Part shown: in pieces, positions 25,242 through 34,575 of the stretch
Layout: every line of letters starts with the position of its first letter
Numbering within the stretch: the stretch's first letter is position 1
Assembly: GCA_965117035.1 (NCBI GenBank)
Contig: OZ220748.1
Coordinates: forward strand, 1,240,001 to 1,304,000
DNA: 64,000 nt
Direction of reading: 5' to 3'
Source of the DNA: CAZENU01 sp965117035
GTDB taxonomy: Bacteria; Chloroflexota; Dehalococcoidia; Lucifugimonadales; CAZENU01
The notes under the pieces: model-generated
The model's database searches: none
Told to the model about the DNA's origin: nothing
The model's input: only the letters and a program-made list of their open reading frames with translations
Made by a program: the position numbers and the translations under genes

Positions 25242-27146
25242 TCAGCCGGTGGTGGCGTTACCGGCGCTTCCTCCCGAGGCAATGGCTCCATGCTGCGACC
25301 GGAGGTTCAACGCGACCGCTCCCGCGAGGGCGGCCGCGCCCAGCAGCGTCAGCAACAGGGCCCACAGCCGCATACCGACGACGACGTCGTCAATGACCCG
25401 GCTCGCGACCTCCAGCAGCTTGGCCTCCAGCATTGTATCCACCCGTTCATCGCCCTGGACCTGCGACGCTTGCAAAGCAGCCTCCGCGTGGGCGTCAGAC
25501 ACCACGCCGGTCGCCACGGCGGCGATGAGGGTGACCAGCAGGGCGCACAGCGTCCCCGCCAGGAGGGCGCCACCCGCCCAGCCGAGCTTCCCGACCCACG
25601 AGCGTCCTCCGAGAAGGCCGGAGCCGGCGACCAGCCCCAGCGACACCGCAAGCAGCAGCGGCCCGAGGAGTCGCATTCGGCTCACTCCCCCGCGGGCTAG
25701 ATCAAACGCGTCGAGGGTTTCCTGGGAGTTGGCCGAGCCGGGATCCGCGATGGCCTCTCGCAGGTCCTGCTCCGTCCACGTCCAGCCCTCGCTGAACCCT
25801 TCGCGCACGGTGTCCACGGCATCCAGCAGCCCGGAGCCCTGCTCGTTCAGCGTCGTCCGCAGGTCCTCCTCCGTGACGGTCCAGCCGTCCCGCATGGCTT
25901 GACGCACCTCGGCGATGAGGTCATCGTCCTCCGCACCCTGCGTCGCCTCGACGAGGTCCTCGCGCGTGAAGACAAAGCTGTCAGGGGCCATGTCGTGAAC
26001 GGCCGTGCTCAGCAGTGCTTCAACATCGATGCCCGCGGTCCGAAGGAAGTCATCCGTGGTGAAGCCCTCTCGCCGGCACAGGCCCACGGGGTTCCCCTGC
26101 GACAGCGCCTGCACCTCGGCTGGGGTGCATTGCGACGCTTCGGCCAGGCGGGCCGTGTACCTCTCCTTCACGATCGAGGCGAGCGCCCGAACGGCGGCGT
26201 CCGTAGGGTCCACCAGGCTCACTGTCAACTGGAACTCGTCGTGCCGGCCGGAGACGTAGGGCGCCACGACGTCCGCCACCTCCCGCGTCTCAGCGCGAAG
26301 CCACTCCGCGGTGATCGCCAAGTCGATGGCCTGTCGGATCTCCCCCTGGGGGAGCACGACGTCGAAGGGCAGGGCCACGTCGGCGGTCACGTTCTCCTCC
26401 AGGACCGGCTCCAGCGCCTCCCTGCGTACGTAGCCGGAGAGGTCGGCGCGGTCCAGGATGGCGGTCAACTCCTCCTCCAGCACCGAGGCGCGGTCGGAGA
26501 AATCGAAGGTGAAGCTGAAGGAGGCGCTGCGGTTCGTCAGGTAAGCGGCCAAGGCCCTGGATGCCCCCGCCTGCTGTGACCGCACGAATGACGGCGTCAC
26601 GATCCGACCCAGGGACTCCAACGCCTCATCCGAGGTTAGTTGGATGCCCAAGGGCAGCTCCTGGCCGTCCAGCCGTTCCTGGACGGCATCCGGCGCCCTC
26701 TCCTCCATGAGCCATCGGTGCAGGTCCACGCGATCCGAGAGCGCGATGATGGCGGCCTCGGCCGGTTCGGCCCGGTCGACGGGGCTGATCGTGAGGGTGA
26801 AGGAATCGGACTCGCCCAGCAGGTACGGCCCAAGGCTGTCGATGCCCCCCTCCACCTGCTCCTGGAGCCACTCCGGCTGGATCGCGTCCCGGGCGCTTGT
26901 CACGACAGCGTCGGCGTCCAGGTTGAACGCGGATGGCGACCCATCGCCGGCGTCCAACTGCTCCTCCACGGCGGCGGGGAGAAGCTCGTCGTAGAGGAAG
27001 TTGTAGACGTCGGCGCTTCGCAACTGCTCCTTGTAGAAGTCAGGAGAGAGGACCGTGCCGCAGAGCTGTGATGAAAGAAGCGCCAGCGTGAGCACGGGCG
27101 CAAGCACGAGCGCAAGCGCGACAGCGATGATCCGCCTGATTACCAT
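25242..27146 (-). CDS. Large membrane-anchored protein of unknown family with three repeated extracytoplasmic modules
   Basis: 634 residues. One N-terminal helix (IIAVALALVLAPVLTLALL) precedes a long extracytoplasmic part, and three C-terminal hydrophobic helices follow (LLGPLLLAVSLGLVAGSGLL, LGWAGGALLAGTLCALLVTL, LWALLLTLLGAAALAGAVAL). Three related modules of about 100 residues can be seen, centred on WLQEQVEGGIDSLGPYLLGE, FVRSQQAGASRALAAYLTN and WLRAETREVADVVAPYVSG. Each is followed by an F-x-L/F-x-(I/L/F) strand and an acidic D-rich loop. Two cysteines (CTPAEVQ ... GLCRREG) could pair. I do not recognise the family. It sits just beyond an IS end, beside surface-protein genes. Confidence 0.75.
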   Translation of the reverse strand: MVIRRIIAVALALVLAPVLTLALLSSQLCGTVLSPDFYKEQLRSADVYNFLYDELLPAAVEEQLDAGDGSPSAFNLDADAVVTSARDAIQPEWLQEQVEGGIDSLGPYLLGESDSFTLTISPVDRAEPAEAAIIALSDRVDLHRWLMEERAPDAVQERLDGQELPLGIQLTSDEALESLGRIVTPSFVRSQQAGASRALAAYLTNRSASFSFTFDFSDRASVLEEELTAILDRADLSGYVRREALEPVLEENVTADVALPFDVVLPQGEIRQAIDLAITAEWLRAETREVADVVAPYVSGRHDEFQLTVSLVDPTDAAVRALASIVKERYTARLAEASQCTPAEVQALSQGNPVGLCRREGFTTDDFLRTAGIDVEALLSTAVHDMAPDSFVFTREDLVEATQGAEDDDLIAEVRQAMRDGWTVTEEDLRTTLNEQGSGLLDAVDTVREGFSEGWTWTEQDLREAIADPGSANSQETLDAFDLARGGVSRMRLLGPLLLAVSLGLVAGSGLLGGRSWVGKLGWAGGALLAGTLCALLVTLIAAVATGVVSDAHAEAALQASQVQGDERVDTMLEAKLLEVASRVIDDVVVGMRLWALLLTLLGAAALAGAVALNLRSQHGAIASGGSAGNATTG

Positions 27147-27183
27147 AGTCCACTTCGTGTGAAAGACAAAGGGAGCACGCGGA

Positions 27184-30025
27184 TCACGGGATTTCGACGG
27201 TCAGCGTGTATGTGCCTGTTTCCCACCCCAGGAAGCCTCCCTTTACCTCTACGTAGTAATCTCCCGATTGAGGAGCGTTCAACAAGATGCCCTGTTCGAA
27301 TGGATCTTCGGCCAACTCCTCACCGTCCGAGCTCAGCAGCCTCAACCAGTATTCGGGCAGAGTGTCCAGAGTTGTCCTGATGTGGTAGGTCTGCCCCGCT
27401 TGCGCCGCGAAGCGGAAGTAGTCAAGGTCGTCTCGCCACTCGATAACGCCGTCCACGGGTGTTCCCACCACCACCACCGTGGCGCCGGCAATGGTGTTGG
27501 CGTGGTCGTCAACTACATCGGTGATGGTCAGGGTGTAGGAGACGCCGGGTTCAAGGCTCTCCACCAGGATGTAGTAGTCGGGAGGTCCATCTGCGTGCCA
27601 GGAGTTTCTGCTTTCAGGACCGCCTTGATACCCGGCGGCATCGTTGGAATTGAAATCAGCAACCCAGCACAGGTCATTCCAACATGCTGAATCACGTCTA
27701 TACACTTCGGCGTAGAAGAACTGGGCGCCGGAGGCCATGTCCAACCTGTAGAGATGCCCCGCTTCCGCGGTGAACCGGAAGAAGTCAGAGTCTCCCCGAA
27801 CCTCCAAGATGCCTTGTACCGCCACGCCCAGTGAAATGATGGTGGCGCCGTCAAAATCATCGCCGTGGTCATCATCGTCTTGAGAGATCGACAGTGTATA
27901 GTCACCGAGCTCAGAGCCCTCGTCACCTTTCACCTCGACGTAGTATTCGCGGGACTCCGGCGCCTTCCAGATCAGGCGCGGGGCCTTGCGATCGTCGCTG
28001 CCGCGCACCCATAGCTCGTCTCCCCCTACGACTTGCCACAGTCTCACGTCCGCGGCGGCCAGTGTGCCGAGAGCAACGTCTATCAGGTAGATTTGCCCCT
28101 GGGTCGCATTGAACCGGAAGTAGTCTGAATCGCCGTCATATTCCAGAGAGCCCTGGACAACCTCTCCTACAGCCACAGTGGTGGCGCTGTCGACGTTGTT
28201 GCCGTGGTCGTCCGCGATTCCTGATATCGTCAACGTGTACGAGCCCGCGCCAAAGCCGCCCGTCAGGACGTAGTAGCTCCCGGAGCTTGGCGCTTCCCAC
28301 GAGATGCGGGAGGCGAGGGTATCTCCGTAGTTGTCGTTGCCCGCCAGACTCTCCCCGTGGTTGTCGAGCAGCGCCACCCACGAATCGGGCAGGCTGCCCA
28401 GTGCAACGTCGATCTCGTAGGACTGCCCTGCCTCCGCATGGAATACGAACCAGTCTAAGTCGCCATCGTAGTCCACCACGCCTTCCACTGATCTGCCCAC
28501 GGTCGCAGAGGTGGCGGTGTCGAAGTGGCTGCCGTGGTCATCGGTCATGTCGGACAGCGAGATCGTCAACGTATAGGAGCCCGTGCCGAAGCCGCCCGTT
28601 ACGACGTAGTAGCTTCCTCCGGAGCTCGGAGCATCCACGATGATGCGCGAAGCAAGCGTGCCATCGTAGTCGTCGTTGCCTGCCAGTACAAGCTGGTTGG
28701 AACCGGACAGCCTCACCCACGAATCGGGCAGGCTGCCCAGCGTAACGACGATCTCGTAGGTCCGCCCCGCCTCCGCATCGAACACGAAACCGTCCTCGTC
28801 TCCATCGTAGTCAACCACGCCCTCCACGGACTCCCCGACCTTCGCAGCGGTGGCGCTCGCCAAATCGTTGGCGTGGTCATCCTCCCTGATGGTGAGGATA
28901 TAGTTGCCCCTGCTGCCGCCATCTCCGACCACAACGTAGTAACTTCCCGTAGACTCCGCTTGCCACCACAAGACGCCGATGTCGTCGGAATTGGCAACCT
29001 CTTGCCCAGAAGCATCGTAAACCGTAATGAACGGATCAGGCCCAGGATCGGACGTATTATGTGAAATGGAGGGATCAGGTCTCAAGATAACTACGTAATT
29101 CAGGCCACCCTGAGCTCTTACAACAAAGGCGTCCTTGTCGTCCCAAACAAAGGGCCTGTCATCGCTGCTGCCAAGAGCTCCGTGAACGGTCTCTCCTACA
29201 GCCACTGCTGTAGCGTTTTCCAAATCGTTACCGTGGCCATCCGATGCCGCAGTGGGCGTCGCAGTAGGCGTGGCGGTGGGTGTCGCGCAGGGGTCGTCCA
29301 CGCATCCGTCCGCCACCAGTTGCTGGCGGACGCCCTCGGGCATCCCCTCTTCGGCCTCCCGTATACTCGCTTCCTCCGTTCTTCTAACTTCCGAGATGGC
29401 GAACCGTGTGAGGAAGTCTATCTCACCGTCCTTAGGGAACAGGCCAATGGCAGCCTTGAGCGTCTCAAGGAACCTGAGGGTGGATTGGTGCCAATCGGCG
29501 ACTTCCGCGGGTGGGTCCAAGGGCAACATTCTCTCAATGGCTGCCTCCCATAGGGCCGTTAAGTCTCCATTCGTCTCTGGTTCCTCTTCCCCTGCCCAGA
29601 ACGAACTGCAGTCCACTATTGCCAGGTAGCCGCCCAGAGACAGCCTGGCAGTGGGCGTCGCAGTAGGCGTGGCAGTGGGCGTCGCAGTAGGGCGTGGCAG
29701 TGGGCGTCGCGGCAGGCGTGGCCGTGGGCGTCGCGGCAGGCGTGGCCGTGGGCGCCGCGGCAGGCGTGGCCGTGGGCGTCGCGGCAGGCGTGGCCGTGGG
29801 CGTCGCGGCAGGCGTGGCCGTGGGCGTCGCGGCAGGCGCGGCGGTTGGCGCCGCGCCGGGCGCGGCGGTCGGAGCTGCGTTGGTCGACTCCGTTGGAATG
29901 GCCGTGGGCACGGATATTGGCGCATTTCCGACCGTCGGCGTGGGACTTGGCTCGGCGGAGCATCCGGTCAGCCCCATGGCAAAGAGCATCGCGCCGAATG
30001 CAACCAGTCTCATGAACATTGACAT
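27184..30025 (-). CDS. PPC-repeat lipoprotein with a frameshift in its tandem-repeat linker
   Basis: The start at ATG 30025 encodes a lipoprotein signal (LVAFGAMLFAMGLTGC) and a linker of PTAT/PAAT words. The frame then breaks: an extra G in GTAGGGCG (29690-29692), where neighbouring units read GTAGGCG, throws it out of frame. From there to 27184 the other frame carries the rest: a short helical domain (residues SFWAGEEEPETNG ... EGVRQQLVADG) and six pre-peptidase C-terminal (PPC)-like beta-sandwich domains. Each PPC starts DDHGN or DDHAN, contains D-x-D-x-F-x-F and ends YYVxVxG...YTLTI. Correcting the single base gives one protein of about 946 residues on the cell surface. It may be a real off-state, a pseudogene or a sequencing slip. 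Confidence 0.8.
29701..29844. repeat. Six tandem 24-bp units inside the lipoprotein linker
   Basis: Six consecutive copies of TGGGCGTCGCGGCAGGCGTGGCCG (24 bp, with one to four changes in units three and six) run from 29701 to 29844. A less regular 12-bp version extends on the left to about 29650 and contains the frameshift. On the coding (minus) strand each unit gives eight residues of the PAATPTAT type. Confidence 0.9.
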
Positions 30026-30086
30026 TGCCGCTTGCCTCTGTGCAAAGATGATCGCCTCTACGCTAGCTTGGATCGCGGCGACGCCG

Positions 30087-30199
30087 TAAGGTTCGGTTGC
30101 ATCGAATTCAGGGGATACATTCGCATCTGCGCCTCGAGGTACTAAGGTTCGGTTGTATCGAATTCAGGGGGTACATTCGTATCCGCCCCTCGAGGGTAC
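30087..30199. repeat. Tandem 56-57 bp direct repeat in a divergent promoter region
   Basis: Two head-to-tail copies, 30087-30142 and 30143-30199, both start TAAGGTTCGGTTG, contain ATCGAATTCAGGGG and ACATTCG, and end CCTCGAGGGTAC or near it. They differ at only a few positions. They lie between the divergent lipoprotein (start 30025) and NarL-type kinase (start 30252), so they are candidate operator or promoter repeats. A GAGGGGAG ribosome site follows at 30241-30248. Confidence 0.85.
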
Positions 30200-30251
30200 G
30201 TGTGAACCTTGCCAACGCCGCTGAACAGGCTACGCTATAGGAGGGGAGACT

Positions 30252-31490
30252 TTGAATTCGCCGACCGCATCGCTGGACGCCGCCGCAGGGTCTCGCGGGA
30301 CTCCAGACCGGGCTGGCCAGAACGATCAACTGTACGGAGTGAGGATTTCGGTATGGGTACGATGGCTCCTGCTGATCGCGTGGTTTGCCCAGATGAACTA
30401 TCGCCCCGACTTTGCCGATCCCAACTACGTACCGAATTCCCTGTTTGCCGCGACGCTATTGGCGCTCAACGGCTACGTCCACTACCGAATCCTGACGAAT
30501 CGGTCGGTGACGTGGCGCTGGATGCTCGCGCTCAGCGTGATGGACGCGGCCATGATTACCGCGGGCCTGGCCGTCTCCAGCCGCTTCGACAACTCCTTCT
30601 TCGTGCTGTACTACCCCGCGCTCGCCATGTTCGCCGTGGTGTTCACCTCCTTCAGGCTCAGCTTCGCGTGGACCACGATGCTCGCGGTCGCGTACGCGGC
30701 GACGAGCCTGCTGCTGGATCCGGGGGTCGATATCGAGCTCAAGGAGGAGAAGATCCTGTTCACCCGGATCGCCGCCATGTACGGGATCGTCGCTGCGGTC
30801 AACCTGGTCTCAAGGTTCGAACGCGTCAGAAGGAGAGCGGCTGTGGAGCGGGAAAGGGAGCTTCAGCAGGAGAGGATAGAGCTCTCGCAGGCCATTCATG
30901 ACACCATCGCCCAGTCGGCCTACATGATTGGCTTGGGCATCGAGACGGCTATCGAGCTTGCAGACACCCAGGAGGGAAAGAACCGCGATAAGCTACTGGC
31001 CAATCTGTCCGCGACACACGCGCTGTCGAAGGCAACGATGTGGGAGTTGAGACGTCCCATCGACATCGGCCCCATTTTCGAGGACATGGAATTGAGCGTC
31101 GCGTTGAGGTCGCACGCCTCGACGTTCGCCACGATCACGTCGGTCCCCGCGGAACTGGTCCAGTCAGGCAGGGAGGTGCCGCTTCCGACTGTCGCCCGTC
31201 GCCTGCTCATCTCGATAGCTCACAACGCGATGACAAACGCGTTCCGGCACGCGGATGCCGGGAAGGTCACCATCTACCTGAGCTTCGAGGATGACGGCCT
31301 CCGAATGTCCGTGTCGGACGACGGCGTTGGCCTCCCGGAAGACTACGCGGTCCGCGGTCACGGCTTCAGGAACATGAGAGCGGACGCCGAGCGGATGGGT
31401 GGACGCCTCGAAGTGGGCCCCGGCGAGTCCGGACGCGGCACGACTGTCACTTGCTCCGTTCCGTATGACGCTTGCCAGGAGGGCACGTAA
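30252..31490 (+). CDS. NarL-family membrane sensor histidine kinase (HisKA_3)
   Basis: 412 residues from TTG 30252 with GAGGGGAG a few bases upstream. Five or six hydrophobic helices fill residues 30-195 without a separate large sensor domain. They are followed by a short coiled coil and the HisKA_3 box LSQAIHDTIAQSAYMIGLG (phospho-accepting His in AIHDTIAQ). HATPase_c shows ISIAHNAMTNAFRHA, VSDDGVGLPEDY and GHGFRNMRADAERMGG. The response regulator gene starts two bases after the stop, making a standard two-component pair. Upstream direct repeats suggest dedicated control. Confidence 0.93.
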   Translation: MNSPTASLDAAAGSRGTPDRAGQNDQLYGVRISVWVRWLLLIAWFAQMNYRPDFADPNYVPNSLFAATLLALNGYVHYRILTNRSVTWRWMLALSVMDAAMITAGLAVSSRFDNSFFVLYYPALAMFAVVFTSFRLSFAWTTMLAVAYAATSLLLDPGVDIELKEEKILFTRIAAMYGIVAAVNLVSRFERVRRRAAVERERELQQERIELSQAIHDTIAQSAYMIGLGIETAIELADTQEGKNRDKLLANLSATHALSKATMWELRRPIDIGPIFEDMELSVALRSHASTFATITSVPAELVQSGREVPLPTVARRLLISIAHNAMTNAFRHADAGKVTIYLSFEDDGLRMSVSDDGVGLPEDYAVRGHGFRNMRADAERMGGRLEVGPGESGRGTTVTCSVPYDACQEGT

Positions 31491-31491
31491 C

Positions 31492-32166
31492 TTGACACAG
31501 GCCACAAAGACAAGGGTGTTGATCGTAGACGACCACCAGATCATGCGTGAGGGTTTGCGCGAGCTGGTGCAACAGTCCGGCGACTTCGAGGTCGTGGGTG
31601 AGGCCGCGGACGGCGAGTCGGCGGTGAGGATAGCCGGGGAGCTCAAACCCGACGTTGTCCTCATGGACGTGATGATGCCGCTCAAGGACGGCATCGACGC
31701 CTGCCGAGAGATCACCGAGACGCTGCCGGACACGAGAGTGTTGATCCTCACGGCAGCAACGGCAAAGGACGCCGCGATCGAGGCGGTAGCCGCAGGAGCG
31801 ACCGGATACCTTCAGAAGTACTCGGGCAAGGAGGCGTTGATGCGTGCCGTCCGCGACGTTACGGATGGCGAGTATCGCATACCCGCCAATGTGATGAGGC
31901 ACGTGTTTGCCGAGATCCGCTCATCGGCTCAATCGAGGAAGGCTTCAGGGCGCGACAGGCTCACAGAGCGAGAACGCGAGATTCTCACGCTGTTTGCCCA
32001 GGGGCTGTCGTACGCCAGGATCGCCGATGCCAGGGGCAACCAGCCGGTCACCATCCGAAACGCCATCTACGGCATCCAGGACAAGCTCGAGATCAAGACG
32101 AAGCAGGGGCTGGTGGTCTGGGCCGTACGAAATGGCTTGCTGGACGGCTGGGAGCACGGTCGGTAG
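31492..32166 (+). CDS. LuxR/NarL-type response regulator
   Basis: 224 residues from TTG 31492, placed one base after the kinase stop, with AGGAGG (31477-31482) at good spacing; an in-frame start further upstream would overlap the kinase. The receiver has VLIVDDHQIMREG, Asp in LMDVMMPLKDG, and LTAATAKDAAIEAVAAGATGYLQK. The GerE DNA-binding domain begins LTEREREILTLFAQGLSYARIAD and continues through IRNAIYGIQDKLEIK. The helix-turn-helix deviates slightly from the usual IA(x)xLxxSxxTVxxH pattern (RGNQPVTIRNAIYGI). Its targets are probably the neighbouring surface genes; this is inferred only from position. Confidence 0.93.
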   Translation: MTQATKTRVLIVDDHQIMREGLRELVQQSGDFEVVGEAADGESAVRIAGELKPDVVLMDVMMPLKDGIDACREITETLPDTRVLILTAATAKDAAIEAVAAGATGYLQKYSGKEALMRAVRDVTDGEYRIPANVMRHVFAEIRSSAQSRKASGRDRLTEREREILTLFAQGLSYARIADARGNQPVTIRNAIYGIQDKLEIKTKQGLVVWAVRNGLLDGWEHGR

Positions 32167-32171
32167 ACACA

Positions 32172-32498
32172 TCAACCGCGCCGTAATCGCGTGTGTCTGC
32201 GGTGGAGCCACGCCTGCGTGACCGGAAGGAAGAACTCAGCGAGGAAGCTCAACTGGAACCATGCCGCGTGTGAAGCCGATGGCCCGCAGCACGCCAATGC
32301 CGTGTCGACGTTCCACCATCGCCCGCTGATGACGCCCAGGGCAACAATGCACACCAGCAGGCCCAGCGCCATGAAGCCGATGAGCAGCCGGTAGTAGGCG
32401 TGTGAATGACCACCCGCTTCGGGCTGGTACTCGCGGTAATGTCGCACGACGCCTTCGCCACACTCGCATTGTGTGAGCCGACCCTTGGGACGCCGCAT
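32172..32498 (-). CDS. Small membrane protein with Cys-rich N-terminus, unknown family
   Basis: 108 residues from ATG 32498, with GGAGA five bases upstream. The N-terminus has CECGEG and a His-rich stretch (GGHSHAYY). One strong helix (LIGFMALGLLVCIVALGVI) follows, then a second more polar hydrophobic stretch (WFQLSFLAEFFLPV). The gene is convergent with the response regulator, leaving five bases between stops. A ribosome site and the hydrophobic pattern support it, but no homolog family is recognised. Confidence 0.55.
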   Translation of the reverse strand: MRRPKGRLTQCECGEGVVRHYREYQPEAGGHSHAYYRLLIGFMALGLLVCIVALGVISGRWWNVDTALACCGPSASHAAWFQLSFLAEFFLPVTQAWLHRRHTRLRRG

Positions 32499-32875
32499 AC
32501 AGTCTCCATAGTAAGGTTGTAGCGCCGCTAACAGGCCGGCAATGGCCTGTCAAAGAACTTAACCCGGCGCAAACGGGCGGCTCGCTACGCGGTGCCCGTA
32601 GCCCTAGCGCGCACGCGCGTAAGAATTTGACCCTCAGACGTTCCTAGGACTGGGGACGTTCCCCATAAGGGAGTATATAAGGATGGACGACCAATCCGGC
32701 TTCCACCGAAACTGTCCCGCCGGTCGACGAAACCCCCCGATTGAGAACCCCGAATCAATTGCGAGAAGATCGCCTAGCCGCGCCCCGCCCCAACTTCGAT
32801 GCGATACTTACTCCCTCATGAGGGCAAGATCCGTCCTCGCTGGATGGTGGGAAAGGCAATTGAAGGAGGTTACGG
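32499..32875. other. Intergenic region before atypical small genes
   Basis: 377 bases without a credible gene. It holds an imperfect inverted repeat (ACAGGCC ... GGCCTGT, about 32530-32550) and, near 32670-32684, GGGAGTATATAAGG, an AT-rich spot that could be part of a promoter. GAAGGAGG at 32862-32869 is the ribosome site of the next gene. Confidence 0.45.
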
Positions 32876-33196
32876 ATGATTCGTCATCGGCTTAGGGAGA
32901 CCGGTTTCTTCGATGTTCCGGAGGGTACGGATCGGAGCGGCAGTCGGTATTCGTGCAGGTTGCTGGATCGGTGGGGTGGCGCGCGAGTGCATGGAGCGAC
33001 CATTTTCGTTTCTCCGGTGGAGTCGTATTTCTCGTTCGGCGAGAGTCCGCTCCGGTTTGGGCGGTTTCCGAATAGTGATCGCCTCTTGGCGTTTGTGCGT
33101 CGTCAGGGTCGTCGGCATAACGAGAACAGTGCGGTGTACTACAGGCTTGAGCCTGAGTGTCTTGAAGAGGTCCTTGAGATCATGGGGGTTGTGTGA
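32876..33196 (+). CDS. Hypothetical protein with foreign codon use
   Basis: 106 residues from ATG 32876, preceded by a very strong GAAGGAGGTTACGG ribosome site. Many third positions are T (GAT, GTT, GGT, CGT), unlike the strongly G/C-ending codons of nearly all other genes in the window. The sequence (FFDVPEGTDRSGSRY ... FGRFPNSDRLLAFVRRQG) matches no family I know. A tiny ATG-initiated frame starts two bases after its stop. Codon use, the strong ribosome site and lack of family suggest a phage or plasmid-derived gene. Confidence 0.6.
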   Translation: MIRHRLRETGFFDVPEGTDRSGSRYSCRLLDRWGGARVHGATIFVSPVESYFSFGESPLRFGRFPNSDRLLAFVRRQGRRHNENSAVYYRLEPECLEEVLEIMGVV

Positions 33197-33197
33197 G

Positions 33198-33302
33198 ATG
33201 CCGAGGTTGCCGGAGGAACGCCACAGGACCAAGATGGTTCGGAGCTTGATGCTTACGAGGCGGAGGCTCTTCGAGTGCGAGTCTGCTCTGCCTCCTGGTT
33301 GA
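33198..33302 (+). CDS. Possible very small downstream gene
   Basis: 34 residues (MPRLPEERHRTKMVRSLM..., basic) beginning two bases after the previous stop. It could be translationally coupled. The protein-like reading in another frame across the same bases (see the next entry) makes it uncertain. Confidence 0.25.
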   Translation: MPRLPEERHRTKMVRSLMLTRRRLFECESALPPG

Positions 33303-33610
33303 CCAGCTGTTCAAGTTGTGGGCGGAGATGGATGGTTGGGAACGGGCGGCTCTCGGTCTACGTACATTCTCTGGGGGAGTTCGGGTCTACAGGCGGTCGT
33401 TGGACGCGTTGCCTTCTCGCGTTCGTGAGGAGGCTGTGCGGCGCTCACTGGTCCGTTGCCGTCGTTTTCGATGTTGACACGGCCGTGACGGAATTGCTGG
33501 AGGCCGGGAGGATAGCGCCCCTTTGCGTGGGTAGTGGCCGTGGCCACGCCTTGCGGTCTTGGGTTCTGGAAGGGAGGTGGTCGTGGGTGGAAAGGGGCTT
33601 GTTCGACTGA
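33215..33610 (+). pseudogene. Protein-like segments spread over three frames, possible broken foreign gene
   Basis: In frame order the plus strand reads QDQDGSELDAYEAEALRVRV (33224-33283), then, in another frame, LVDQLFKLWAEMDGWERA ... REEAVRRSLVRCRRF (33295-33468), then VDTAVTELLEAGRIAPL ... to a stop at 33608-33610. Each stretch has amphipathic, charged composition, T-ending codons and no family match. One explanation is a gene carrying two frameshifts; another is overlapping small genes. I cannot decide between them. Confidence 0.3.
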
Positions 33611-34119
33611 GGGAGCTGTAAGGGCTCAGGTGCGTATTCTTGTGTCCTTGGCAGAAACGTTGTCTCGGATACGCCTGGAGAGAAGCGGGCTGCTCTCGAA
33701 AGCCCTGCCCTGCATGAGAGCAGACGTCAAGCAGGGGGTCTGCACAGGCGCAGATGGCTCGACGGGCTGGATTGGAGGCCAATTCTCCAGCGACTGTGCT
33801 ACGACTTGCTGGACTCCACCTGCTTCGCTCTCGGAAACTTAGCTGCATCCACCAACTCTCTCAGCTGCGTCTCGCCCATCGTCGTCAGCTGGCGCCCCAG
33901 AAGTCCCATTGACGGCGGTCACGAGCCCACGCCCACGCCCGACGGGCGCCCCATCCGGGGCGGGCCGTCGGCGCGAACCGTCGTGGGCCATGGCGACTCA
34001 TCGAGACGCCCGTCCAGTGACCGCTGCGGAGACGCGAAATCGCAGGATACGCCGATCCTGCCAGAACGCACCCGATCATCGAAGATCGGGACGATTTCAA
34101 AACAGCCTTTTCTTGCTTT
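33611..34119. other. Non-coding or decayed stretch
   Basis: About 500 bases where all frames are short or lack family resemblance. The composition is mixed and becomes AT-rich near 34100-34160 (CTTTTCTTGCTTTTC and following). No repeat unit or RNA gene was recognised. Confidence 0.4.
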
Positions 34120-34379
34120 TCAGTTAGTCCTATAGGATCTATCAAGTAGAAGATTAAGAGGTAAGAGAACACTCCAAACAGCGGTCAATGGCAGAGCTCC
34201 GCCGGGACCTACGAGGCCCCATGACCTCGAACCAGATGGCCGAAGACACGATCGCCTCAGGCGGGCGATGTCCTTCCCGCCGCAATCGGCGCCGCCAAGA
34301 CCTGCATAGTGCCCCCGGTGGTTTGCCATAGGCTCCTGACGCGCGGCGGACTCATCCCGTAAACCACTATATCTGCCCG

Positions 34380-34575
34380 CCACGTCTTGAAGTATGGTAC
34401 CGGTAGATTCGGCGCGACGCAGCAAGGCATGTGCACTTACGATGAGCTCATGAGGAAGGCTTTGATGACATGAGCAACCTGTGCTGAGGATCCGGCGGGC
34501 TCGAGGTACACCTTTGACCCAGTTCGCGATCCTCGTATCGTCTTCGACTATCAGTACCGCCCCGCTCATCCATCG
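34380..34575 (-). pseudogene. OmpR-type response regulator remnant with internal deletion
   Basis: On the minus strand the frame gives AVLIVEDDTRIANWVKGVPRA, the start of a receiver domain, and only about 20 residues later HELIVSAHALLRRAEST, the end of a receiver (usually D-E-L-x-x-R-x-x-A-L-L-R-R). About 80 residues, including the phospho-acceptor Asp, are missing between them. No DNA-binding domain follows. This is probably the decayed partner of a lost kinase. Confidence 0.6.

Noticed and set aside
29701..29844. Tandem repeats considered as a CRISPR array
   Set aside because: Units are 24 bp head-to-tail without spacers and encode a Pro/Ala/Thr linker in frame.
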